DNA from: Micromonospora trifolii
Lineage (GTDB): Bacteria > Actinomycetota > Actinomycetes > Mycobacteriales > Micromonosporaceae
Direction of reading: 5' to 3'
Assembly (NCBI RefSeq): GCF_022229005.1
Contig: NZ_JAKKFD010000010.1
Location: 59,386 to 123,385 of the forward strand
Length of the DNA stretch: 64,000 nt
A program made the translations under genes and the position numbers. The notes beneath the pieces were generated by a model that made no database searches, was not told the origin of the DNA, and saw only the letters and a list, made by a program, of their open reading frames with translations. Below, in pieces: positions 7,125-14,745 of the stretch (the first letter of the stretch is position 1; each line of letters starts with the position of its first letter).

Positions 7125-8441
7125 TCAGGACTTGGCGTCGCCCTCGCCGTCGGTCTCGTCCGACGGACCGGGTTGCCCCGACTGACCCGGCTGGCCGGGG
7201 GCCTTCTCCTCCACCCCGCCGGGGGCGGTGAAGTCGAAGCTGTCCAGCTCGCTGAGGTCCATGTCGTTCATCGCGAAGGCGACCGGGTCGGCGAAGTCGT
7301 CGTCCGACGGGAGCAGGTCCGGGTGGCCCCAGACGGCGTCGCGGCCCTCGATGCCACGGTGCTGGGTGAGCGCGGCCCAGAGCGCTGCGGCCTCGCGCAG
7401 TCGGCGGGGGCGCAACTCCAGACCGACCAGCGCGGCGAAGGTCTGCTCGGCGGGACCGCCGGCGGCCCGGCGACGGCGGAACGCCTCGCCCAGCCGGACG
7501 ACGTTGGGCAGCCGGTCGCTGGCGGCGCTGTCCACGACGTGACACACCCAGCCCTCGACCAGGGCGAGTGCGGTCTCCAGGCGGGCAAGTGAGGCCTTCT
7601 GTGCCGGAGTGTCCTCCGGGGTGAAGATGCCCTCCAGGGCGATCGCCTGCATCGACTCGGGGTCGGTCGGGTCGACCCGGCCCATCGCCTCCTCGATCGC
7701 CTCCCGGTTGACCCGGATGCCCGAGGCGTACATCTCGACAGCGCTGAGCACATGCCCGCGCAGCCACGGGACGTGCTGGAACAGCCGCTGGTGGGCGGCC
7801 TCGCGCAGCGCCACGTAGAGGCGGACCTCGTCCTCGGGCAGCTCCAGGCCCTCGCCGTACGCCCGGATGTTGGCCGGGATCAGCGCGGCCGTGCCGGCCG
7901 GGCCGAGCGGCAGCCCGATGTCGCCGGCGGAGAGCACCTCCGCGGCGAGCGAACCGAGGGCCTGGCCCAGTTGGCCGCCGAAGAGCGCGCCACCGAGGGA
8001 GGCCACCATCGACTGCATCGGGCCGAGCTGGGCGCGGGCCTCCGGTGGCACCAGGTCGCCCATCGCGCCGACCATCCGGCTGGCGACCGGGTCGCACAGC
8101 TTGCGCCACACGTCCAGGGTCTTGAAGATCCACTCGTTGCGGTTCCACGCAACGGGGTTCTGGATGCCGGTGGGCCACGCCGAGGCGGGCTCCAACCACA
8201 GGTCGGCAAGGCGCAACGCCTCCTCGACCGCGTTGCGCTCGTACATCGACACCGCCGGGTCACCGGCGGCCGCGAGCTGGCTGGCTGCTACCTGCCGGGC
8301 CAGGTCCCAGTTGACCGGCCCGCTGCCCGGCGCGGAGAGCAGGTGCTGCAACTGCGACATGAACTGCTGCATCTGCGCGGGATCGTTGGGGTCTGGTGGC
8401 TGCCCACCCGGGAGCGCGAAACCGAACGGAATATCAGGCAC
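7125..8441 (-). CDS. DUF2342 zinc-dependent metalloprotease-like protein
   Basis: The 438-residue protein belongs to the DUF2342 zincin family (Rv3195-like). The zincin helix is visible as REAAHQRLF followed by HVPWL in the middle, with Trp-rich conserved stretches earlier (WLEPASAWP, AWNRNEW). The N-terminus is Gln/Pro-rich and the C-terminus ends in an acidic, low-complexity tail. The GTG 8441 start is supported by a -10-like TACCGT seven bases upstream, fitting a leaderless mRNA. It is divergent from the PDZ protease gene, as in mycobacteria. The physiological substrate is unknown, and the E of a classical HExxH is displaced, so activity is not certain. Confidence 0.88.
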   Translation of the reverse strand: MPDIPFGFALPGGQPPDPNDPAQMQQFMSQLQHLLSAPGSGPVNWDLARQVAASQLAAAGDPAVSMYERNAVEEALRLADLWLEPASAWPTGIQNPVAWNRNEWIFKTLDVWRKLCDPVASRMVGAMGDLVPPEARAQLGPMQSMVASLGGALFGGQLGQALGSLAAEVLSAGDIGLPLGPAGTAALIPANIRAYGEGLELPEDEVRLYVALREAAHQRLFQHVPWLRGHVLSAVEMYASGIRVNREAIEEAMGRVDPTDPESMQAIALEGIFTPEDTPAQKASLARLETALALVEGWVCHVVDSAASDRLPNVVRLGEAFRRRRAAGGPAEQTFAALVGLELRPRRLREAAALWAALTQHRGIEGRDAVWGHPDLLPSDDDFADPVAFAMNDMDLSELDSFDFTAPGGVEEKAPGQPGQSGQPGPSDETDGEGDAKS

Positions 8442-8556
8442 GACATCTACGGTACGCGGACCGCGCCCCAGGTAGCCGCCGCTGGCGTTGCGCTGAGGGC
8501 GAAGTCGCGCGCCGCATCCGGCGGGTGACCCGCGACCGGTCGGTACGCTCTGCGGC

Positions 8557-9570
8557 ATGAGACGTCGTGGCCTGACGGTCCTGCTCGGTGCCCTGTTCAC
8601 CGCCCTGCTGAGCATCGGGGTGCTCCGGGTGCCGATTCCGTACGTGGTGCTGGGCCCGGGGCCGACGGTCAACACCCTCGGCACGACCGACGGCAAGGAG
8701 GTCATCCAGGTCTCCGGTCGGGAGACCTCGACCTCGGCCGGTCAGTTGCGGTTGACCACGGTGGGGGTGCAGCCCACTGTGCGGTTGCGGGGGGCGATCG
8801 CGGGCTGGTTCTCCGACGACGAGGCGGTGGTGCCGCGTGAGCTGGTCTACCCGCCGGGGGAGTCGACGGAGCAGGTCGAGCAGCGCAACGCCGAGGACTT
8901 CAAGGCGTCGCAGACCAGCGCGGAGACCGCCGCCCTGCGGGAGCTGGGCTTTCCGGTACAGGTGGTGATCAAGACGGTGGCCGGGGACGGCCCGGCGGCC
9001 GGGGCGCTGAAGGCCGGCGATCTGATCACCTCGGTCGACGGTCAGCCGGTGCCGGTGGCCGCGAAGGTCACCGAGCTGGTCCGGGCCAAGCCGGCGGGCA
9101 CGGCGTTGACCATCGGCTACACCCGTGACGGCGCGCCGGCCACCGCGACGGTGACCAGTCAGGAGCAGGACGGCCGACCGCGGATCGGTGTCGAGATCGA
9201 TCAGCAGCAGCCGCACCCCTTCACGCTCGGCATCGACCTGGGTGACATCGGTGGGCCGAGCGCCGGTCTGATGTTCGCCCTGGGGATCGTTGACAAGTTG
9301 ACCCCGGCCGACCTCACCGGCGGCCAGATCATCGCCGGCACCGGCACCATCGACGACGAGGGCGCCGTCGGCCCGATCGGCGGGATCGCGCAGAAGCTGG
9401 TCGGCGCCAAGCGCGCCGGGGCGAAGGTCTTCCTGGTGCCGGCGGACAACTGCGCCGAGGCGGTCCGCAATCCGCAGCCCGATCTGCCGCTGTTGCGGGT
9501 GGGCTCGTTGGACGAGGCGATGACCGCTCTGGAGACGTTACGCGCGGGTGGTCAGCCGACGCGTTGCTGA
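8557..9570 (+). CDS. PDZ-domain Lon-like membrane protease (YlbL family)
   Basis: The 337-residue protein has an N-terminal transmembrane segment (about 5-25), a PDZ domain at about 135-205 and a C-terminal Lon-type protease domain. The nucleophile Ser235 sits in GGPSAGL and the partner Lys280 in GIAQKLVGAK, a spacing close to the Lon dyad. There is no AAA domain, as is usual for YlbL. It probably cleaves proteins at the outer face of the membrane. It corresponds to Rv3194c by context (between DUF2342 and UPF0182). ATG 8557 is preceded by a short leader with weak Shine-Dalgarno character. Confidence 0.94.
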   Translation: MRRRGLTVLLGALFTALLSIGVLRVPIPYVVLGPGPTVNTLGTTDGKEVIQVSGRETSTSAGQLRLTTVGVQPTVRLRGAIAGWFSDDEAVVPRELVYPPGESTEQVEQRNAEDFKASQTSAETAALRELGFPVQVVIKTVAGDGPAAGALKAGDLITSVDGQPVPVAAKVTELVRAKPAGTALTIGYTRDGAPATATVTSQEQDGRPRIGVEIDQQQPHPFTLGIDLGDIGGPSAGLMFALGIVDKLTPADLTGGQIIAGTGTIDDEGAVGPIGGIAQKLVGAKRAGAKVFLVPADNCAEAVRNPQPDLPLLRVGSLDEAMTALETLRAGGQPTRC

Positions 9571-9660
9571 CCGGTGTGACCGTGCCCCGACACGCTCAGG
9601 AACACCCCGTACTCTGGGTGCCTGGTCGGAGCCGATCATATCGAGCGTGCGGAGCCAACA

Positions 9661-12651
9661 GTGGTCATGCGTAGCAGCAGCCCCCTCCCGAGGATGAGCC
9701 GGCGCGGGCGCGTCACCATCGCGGTCCTGGTCGGGGTTTTCGTGCTCTTCACCCTGCTCGGCTGGGGTGTCCAGGCGTGGACCGACTGGCTCTGGTTCGA
9801 CGAGGTCCGCTACACCGAGGTCTTCACCGGTGTCCTGCTCACCCGGTTGGTGCTCTTCCTCGCCATCGGCCTCGGCATGGCGGTGATCGTCGGCGGCAAC
9901 CTGTGGCTGGCCTACCGGTTGCGCCCGCGACTGCGCCCGCACTCGGTGGAGCAGGCGACCCTGGAGCGCTACCGGATGGTGCTCAGCCCGCGTCTCGGCA
10001 CCTGGATCTCGCTGACCGCCGCTGTGGTCGGGCTCTTCGCCGGTCTCTCCGCGCAGAACCGGTGGAACCAGTGGCTGCTCTTCCGCAACGGCGGTGACTT
10101 CGGCATCAAGGACCCGGAGTTCGGTGTCGACATCGGCTTCTACGTCTTCCAACTGCCGTTCTGGCGTTACCTGCTCGGCGTCGCCTTCACCGCTGTGGTG
10201 CTGGCCGTGATCGGCGCGCTGGCGGTGCACTACCTCTTCGGCGGGGTCCGACTGCAGGGCGTCGGCGACCGGATGAGCAACGCGGCCCGCGCGCACCTGA
10301 GCACCCTGGTCGCGGTCTTCGTGCTGTTGAAGGCGATCGCGTACGTGTTGGACCGGCGGGCCATGCTGCTGGAGTACAACGAGGGCGCCAAGTTGTACGG
10401 CGCCGGTTACGCCGACGTCAACGCGTTGCTGCCGGCGAAGGAGATCCTCGCCTACATCTCGATCGTGGTCGCCATCGCGATCCTGGTGTTCTCCAACGCC
10501 TGGATGCGCAACCTGGTCTGGCCGGGGATCTCGCTGGCGCTGCTCGGTGTGTCCGCGGTGGCCATCGGTGGCATCTACCCCTGGGCGGTGCAGACCTTCG
10601 AGGTCAAGCCGAGCGCCAAGGACAAGGAAGCGCCGTACATCCAGCGCAGCATCGACGCGACGCGGGCGGCGTTCGGGTTGGGGGCCACCGAGACGACACC
10701 GTACGCGGCGAACAACCTCACCCCACCGGGCAACCTGGCCACCGACACGTCGGTGGTGTCGAACGTGCGGCTGCTCGACCCGCAGTTGGTCAGCGAGACG
10801 TACACCCAGCTCCAGCAGGTGCGTGGCTTCTACGACTTCGGTCCGAAGCTGGACATCGACCGGTACGGGGTGAACGGCAAGGTCTCCGACTACGTGGTCG
10901 GCGTCCGGGAGATCAACTATGGCGAGCTGACCGACCAGCAGAACACCTGGATCAACCGGCACACCGTCTACACCCACGGGTACGGGCTGGTGGCCGCCCC
11001 GGCCAACCAGGTGGTCTGCGGCGGGCAGCCGTTCTTCGTCTCCGGTTTCCTCGGCGAGAAGACCCAGGAGGCGTGCTCCTCGCAGACCGAGCAGATCCCG
11101 GCCAAGCAGCCGCGCATCTACTACGGCGAGCGGATGGCCGCCGACGACTACGCGATCGTCGGGCAGTCCGACCCGAACAAGAAGGCCGAGTTCGACAGGC
11201 CGGTCGGTGAGGGCGGCGGCGAGTCGTACACCTACACCGGTGAGGGCGGCGTCGAGATCGGCTCCTTCACCCGGCGACTGCTGTACGCCATCAAGGAGCA
11301 GGAGTCGAACTTCCTGCTCTCCGAGGCGGTCAACAAGGACTCCAAGCTGCTCTACGTGCGTAACCCGCGCGACCGGGTGGAGAAGGTCGCGCCGTTCCTC
11401 ACCCTGGACGGCGACCCGTACCCGGCGGTGGTCGACGGTCGGGTGCAGTGGATCGTGGACGGCTACACCACTGCGGCCTCCTACCCCTACGCGGAGAAGG
11501 TCAACCTCCAGACCGAGACCACCGACGAGTTGACCAACCGGGGCACCTTCCAGCTCGCCCGGGAGGACGTCAACTACATGCGCAACTCGGTGAAGGCCAC
11601 CGTCGACGCGTACGACGGCACTGTGAAGCTCTACGAGTACGACGACACCGACCCGGTGCTCAAGGCATGGAACAAGGCGTTCGGCGGTGACCTGGTGCTG
11701 CCGAAGGCGGAGATCCCGGTCGAGCTGACCGAGCACCTGCGCTACCCGGCGGACATGTTCAAGGTGCAGCGCAACCTGCTCACCAAGTTCCACGTGACGA
11801 ACCCGGGTGACTTCTACTCCGCACAGGACTTCTGGCAGGTGCCCAACGTGCCGGACGCTCCGGACAGCGGTCAGAAGCAGCCTCCGTACTACCTGTTCAC
11901 CCAGTTCCCGGGGCAGGAGAGCCCCCGGTTCCAGCTCACCTCGGCGGTCACCCCGAACGGCCGGCAGAACCTCGCCGCGCTGATCTCCGGGTCGTACGTC
12001 GACGGGCAGCCCCGGCTGGAGGTGCTGGAGTTGCCGGATCAGACCCGGATCTCCGGCCCGGTGCAGGTGCACCAGCAGATGACCAACAACGCGAACATCC
12101 GTCAGCAGCTCAACCTGCTCTCCAGCAACCAGGCGCAGGTGCAGTACGGCAACCTGCTCTCGTTGCCGTTCGCCGACGGGATGCTCTACGTCGAGCCGGT
12201 CTACGTGAAGAGCAACCAGCAGGACGCGTACCCGCTGTTGCAGAAGGTGCTGCTCTCGTACGGCGACGGCGGCTCGTTCGTGGCGCTGGCCGACAACATC
12301 AACGACGGCATCAAGCAGTTGGTCGAGCAGGGTAAGAAGGCCGGTCAGGGCACGTCGCCGCCGCCGACGACGGGGGGCAACCCGACGACCCCGACCCCGA
12401 CGCCGACGCCTTCGGGGACGGCCGCACCAACGCCGACCCCGAGCGCCGGCACCCCACCGCCGACCGGTGACCTGGCTGCCGCCGCAGACCGGGTGCAGAC
12501 CGCGATCACCGAGGTCCGGGCCGCGCAGACGTCGGGCGACTTCGAGCGGTACGGGCGTGCGCTGAAGGCCCTCGACGAGGCGCTCACCGCGTTCCAGCAG
12601 GCGCAGCAGGCCGCTGGTGCGCCGGGTGCCAGCCCGAGCGTCGGCGGCTGA
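9661..12651 (+). CDS. UPF0182 family large membrane protein
   Basis: This 996-residue protein has a cytosolic basic N-terminus, about seven transmembrane helices in the first 330 residues, a long extracytoplasmic domain (about 330-900) and a Pro/Thr low-complexity linker (about 895-935) leading to a short helical tail. Length and order match UPF0182 (Rv3193c-like), found throughout actinobacteria and cyanobacteria; its function is unknown. GTG 9661 has GGAG a few bases upstream; ATG 9667 is an alternative. It lies 90 bp after the PDZ protease gene and may be co-expressed with it. Confidence 0.95.
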   Translation: MVMRSSSPLPRMSRRGRVTIAVLVGVFVLFTLLGWGVQAWTDWLWFDEVRYTEVFTGVLLTRLVLFLAIGLGMAVIVGGNLWLAYRLRPRLRPHSVEQATLERYRMVLSPRLGTWISLTAAVVGLFAGLSAQNRWNQWLLFRNGGDFGIKDPEFGVDIGFYVFQLPFWRYLLGVAFTAVVLAVIGALAVHYLFGGVRLQGVGDRMSNAARAHLSTLVAVFVLLKAIAYVLDRRAMLLEYNEGAKLYGAGYADVNALLPAKEILAYISIVVAIAILVFSNAWMRNLVWPGISLALLGVSAVAIGGIYPWAVQTFEVKPSAKDKEAPYIQRSIDATRAAFGLGATETTPYAANNLTPPGNLATDTSVVSNVRLLDPQLVSETYTQLQQVRGFYDFGPKLDIDRYGVNGKVSDYVVGVREINYGELTDQQNTWINRHTVYTHGYGLVAAPANQVVCGGQPFFVSGFLGEKTQEACSSQTEQIPAKQPRIYYGERMAADDYAIVGQSDPNKKAEFDRPVGEGGGESYTYTGEGGVEIGSFTRRLLYAIKEQESNFLLSEAVNKDSKLLYVRNPRDRVEKVAPFLTLDGDPYPAVVDGRVQWIVDGYTTAASYPYAEKVNLQTETTDELTNRGTFQLAREDVNYMRNSVKATVDAYDGTVKLYEYDDTDPVLKAWNKAFGGDLVLPKAEIPVELTEHLRYPADMFKVQRNLLTKFHVTNPGDFYSAQDFWQVPNVPDAPDSGQKQPPYYLFTQFPGQESPRFQLTSAVTPNGRQNLAALISGSYVDGQPRLEVLELPDQTRISGPVQVHQQMTNNANIRQQLNLLSSNQAQVQYGNLLSLPFADGMLYVEPVYVKSNQQDAYPLLQKVLLSYGDGGSFVALADNINDGIKQLVEQGKKAGQGTSPPPTTGGNPTTPTPTPTPSGTAAPTPTPSAGTPPPTGDLAAAADRVQTAITEVRAAQTSGDFERYGRALKALDEALTAFQQAQQAAGAPGASPSVGG

Positions 12652-12676
12652 CCGACCACCGCCGGGAGTACGTCTC

Positions 12677-12722
12677 GGAGCCCCCGTCGTCGGACCGCAC
12701 CGGTCCGAACGGCGGGGGCTCC
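12677..12722 (+). terminator. Terminator after the UPF0182 gene
   Basis: GGAGCCCCCG at 12677 pairs with CGGGGGCTCC ending at 12722, and GGACC/GGTCC forms the inner stem. The stem is long with one internal mismatch region and no T-tract. Confidence 0.7.
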
Positions 12723-12836
12723 GCCGCGTCCGGAACTGGGCTCCTGTCACCTCGCCGACAGGGTGCGGCTGGGCCGCAACCTGCGGCACCGGTCCACCGT
12801 CCTCAATTGCAACGGGGTGGATGAGGGGGAGCAGTT

Positions 12837-13346
12837 GTGAGGGATGGGCAAAGCTTCGATGACTTCTACCGCAGTACGACGCGGCGGATGATGCGGTACG
12901 GCTATGCGGTCGTCGGCGACTACAACGAGGCGCAGGACCTGGTGCAGGAGGCGTACGCCCGGGCCTGGCGGCAGTGGGGCAGGTTGTCGGCGCATCCGGC
13001 GCCAGAGGCGTGGCTGCGGCTGGTGGTGTCCCGGTTGGCGACCGACCGCTGGCGGCGGCTACGCGGTCTGCGGGGCGCGTTGCGGTTGGCGGGGGCTCCC
13101 CCGTCGGTGTCTCCGCCCAACGAGGACAGCGTGCTGCTGGTCCAGGCTTTGCGTCAGGTGCCGGCGACCCACCGGCGAGCCTTGGCGCTGCACTACCTGT
13201 TCGACATGCCGGTCGAGGAGATCGCCGTTGAGATCGGCGTACCCGTCGGCACTGTGAAGTCCTGGCTTTCCCGCGGCCGAGCCCGACTCGCCGCGTTGCT
13301 GCCCGATCTGGCTGTCGTGGAATTGGAGGCCACCGATGTCGCGTGA
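12837..13346 (+). CDS. SigE-family ECF RNA polymerase sigma factor
   Basis: The 169-residue protein has sigma region 2 (FYRSTTRRMMRYGYAVVGD, with DLVQEAYARAW around 42-52) and region 4 (VEEIAVEIGVPVGTVKSWLS near 125-145). It fits the actinobacterial SigE-family ECF group (40-type), which often lacks a classical zinc anti-sigma factor. GTG 12837 follows GGGGGAG at about 6 nt. The 3' end overlaps the next gene by 11 bp, so the membrane protein is co-expressed and is the obvious candidate regulator. No conserved autoregulatory promoter was recognised upstream. Confidence 0.92.
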   Translation: MRDGQSFDDFYRSTTRRMMRYGYAVVGDYNEAQDLVQEAYARAWRQWGRLSAHPAPEAWLRLVVSRLATDRWRRLRGLRGALRLAGAPPSVSPPNEDSVLLVQALRQVPATHRRALALHYLFDMPVEEIAVEIGVPVGTVKSWLSRGRARLAALLPDLAVVELEATDVA

Positions 13347-14265
13347 ACTGTCCGAGCTGTACAGGTCCCTCGCCGCCGACGCTGACGCTCGCGATCTGGG
13401 CCTTCCTGACGTCCTCCGGCACCAGGCGGACCGTCGGGCCCGGCTCCGTGCGGCCGGGGGCACCCTCGCCGTGGGGCTGGTGGTGGTGGGCGTGGTGATC
13501 GGGTCCCAGGTGGTCGCCCCGCCGTCGGCGTCCGTACCCGCGCCGGCCGCGACGCCGACGCTGTCGGCGTCGCCGTCTCCGAGCGCGACCGGCGGTTCGC
13601 CATCGCCGTCCGTCCCGCCGACGACGCCCGGCCGCACTCAGAGTGCGACGGCCACGTCTCCGGGTACCGGCGCGCCGCAGCCCCCCAGGACGCCGACGCG
13701 CATCCCGGATCGGGCGTTCTTCACGCTCGCGCCGAGCAACGACAAGGGCATCGCGCCGGTGTTCCAGGACGTGGCCGCGCTGCCGGGCCTGTGCGGCGCA
13801 CGCATCCCGAGCGAGGCGGTCGTGCACCGCCGAACCCGAGTCCTGATCTACAAGCTGCCCCAGACCCCCAAGGGGTACGTCCCGGACGGCAGCTACGCGC
13901 ACTCCATCACGATCTATCGGGCCGGGCGCGCCGACGACGTGCTGAGGGAGTTGCGGCAGGCGGTGCGGGACTGCCCCGTGCAGAAGCTGCCGGGCGACGA
14001 CACGCCGGGGGAGAGCAGGCAGCGGTTGATCCCGGACAGTGGGTTCGGCGACGAGTCGGTGCTGTTCGAGATGCGCCGCGCGGGTCAGGACGTGAACGGC
14101 GACCCGACCGGTATGGAGGACGTTCGGCTGATCCGGGCGATCCGGGTCGGCGACGTGGTGACCATCCTCTGGGAGCAGGGCTGGGAGGGCACCTCCAGCC
14201 AGCGGGCTCAGGTCGACGCGGACAGTCGCCGGGCGGCCGCGGCCATCAAGGTCTGGCTTGGCTGA
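13336..14265 (+). CDS. Single-pass membrane protein, putative ECF partner
   Basis: The 309-residue protein has a charged cytosolic N-terminus of about 40 residues, one transmembrane helix (about 42-60), a Ser/Thr/Pro-rich extracellular linker (about 60-125) and a globular domain. It has no HxxxCxxC anti-sigma motif. It overlaps the ECF sigma gene by 11 bp, so I infer a membrane-bound regulator of that sigma factor, whose short cytosolic part would contact it. The extracellular domain is not one I recognise. It is followed by the tRNA genes. Confidence 0.75.
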   Translation: MSRELSELYRSLAADADARDLGLPDVLRHQADRRARLRAAGGTLAVGLVVVGVVIGSQVVAPPSASVPAPAATPTLSASPSPSATGGSPSPSVPPTTPGRTQSATATSPGTGAPQPPRTPTRIPDRAFFTLAPSNDKGIAPVFQDVAALPGLCGARIPSEAVVHRRTRVLIYKLPQTPKGYVPDGSYAHSITIYRAGRADDVLRELRQAVRDCPVQKLPGDDTPGESRQRLIPDSGFGDESVLFEMRRAGQDVNGDPTGMEDVRLIRAIRVGDVVTILWEQGWEGTSSQRAQVDADSRRAAAAIKVWLG

Positions 14266-14349
14266 CCGGGACGTGCCGGACCGCGATCCGGCGGATTCGG
14301 ATGTCGTTTTGCGGGGCCCGGGGGTGGTGCGCTACGGTTAGCGAGCCGA

Positions 14350-14423
14350 CGCGGGGTGGAGCAGCTCGGTAGCTCGCTGGGCTCATAACCCAGAGGTCGC
14401 AGGTTCAAATCCTGTCCCCGCTA
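14350..14423 (+). tRNA. tRNA-fMet (CAU), copy 1
   Basis: A complete cloverleaf is visible. The acceptor CGCGGGG/CCCCGCT has an unpaired C1-U72, and the anticodon stem GGG/CCC encloses CTCATAA (CAU). Both are initiator features. The 3' CCA is not encoded (CTACAA follows). A -10-like TACGGT lies at about 14335. Confidence 0.95.
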
Positions 14424-14431
14424 CAAGTTCG

Positions 14432-14468
14432 AAGCCCGCCTCCGGGTTGCCGGAGGCGGGCTTTCGAA
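14432..14468 (+). terminator. Terminator between the two tRNA-fMet genes
   Basis: AAGCCCGCCTCCGG pairs with CCGGAGGCGGGCTT around a GTTG loop, followed by a T-containing run. It lies between the tandem tRNA genes, so each has its own transcript. Confidence 0.8.
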
Positions 14469-14548
14469 TTTCTGGCGTGGCGGGCCACAGCGATTGGTGA
14501 CCCCCGCTGATCATCGCCGGAACGGGTGGGTTAGTCTTAACAAGTCGA

Positions 14549-14622
14549 CGCGGGGTGGAGCAGCTCGGTAGCTCGCTGGGCTCATAACCCAGAGGTCGCA
14601 GGTTCAAATCCTGTCCCCGCTA
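14549..14622 (+). tRNA. tRNA-fMet (CAU), copy 2
   Basis: This is identical base for base to copy 1 over 74 nt, including the initiator C1-U72 mismatch and three G:C anticodon-stem pairs. Unlike copy 1, the CCA end is encoded (14623-14625). A -10-like TAGTCT lies about 12 bp upstream. Confidence 0.95.
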
Positions 14623-14640
14623 CCACTGAAAGTGATATGA

Positions 14641-14675
14641 GTCCGGCCCCCACAGTGTGGGGGCCGGACTTGTTT
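14641..14675 (+). terminator. Terminator after tRNA-fMet copy 2
   Basis: GTCCGGCCCCCA (14641-14652) pairs with TGGGGGCCGGAC (14658-14669), followed by TTGTTT. It also faces the 3' end of the convergent subtilase gene. Confidence 0.85.
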
Positions 14676-14745
14676 GGTGCCGCTGCGCGCTGAGGGGCCC
14701 CCGCAGGGGCCGGCACCTCGTCGGCGCCGACCCCCCGGGCGGGTT

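Noticed and set aside
9538..13902. A 1454-codon open frame on the minus strand
   Set aside because: It lies opposite the UPF0182, sigma and membrane protein genes; such long antisense frames arise from extreme third-position GC. Its translation is low-complexity Arg/Val/Gly with no domain.
14383..14607. Protein-coding frames across the tRNA genes
   Set aside because: The region is two identical tRNA-fMet genes; repeated peptide strings there come from translating the tRNA copies.
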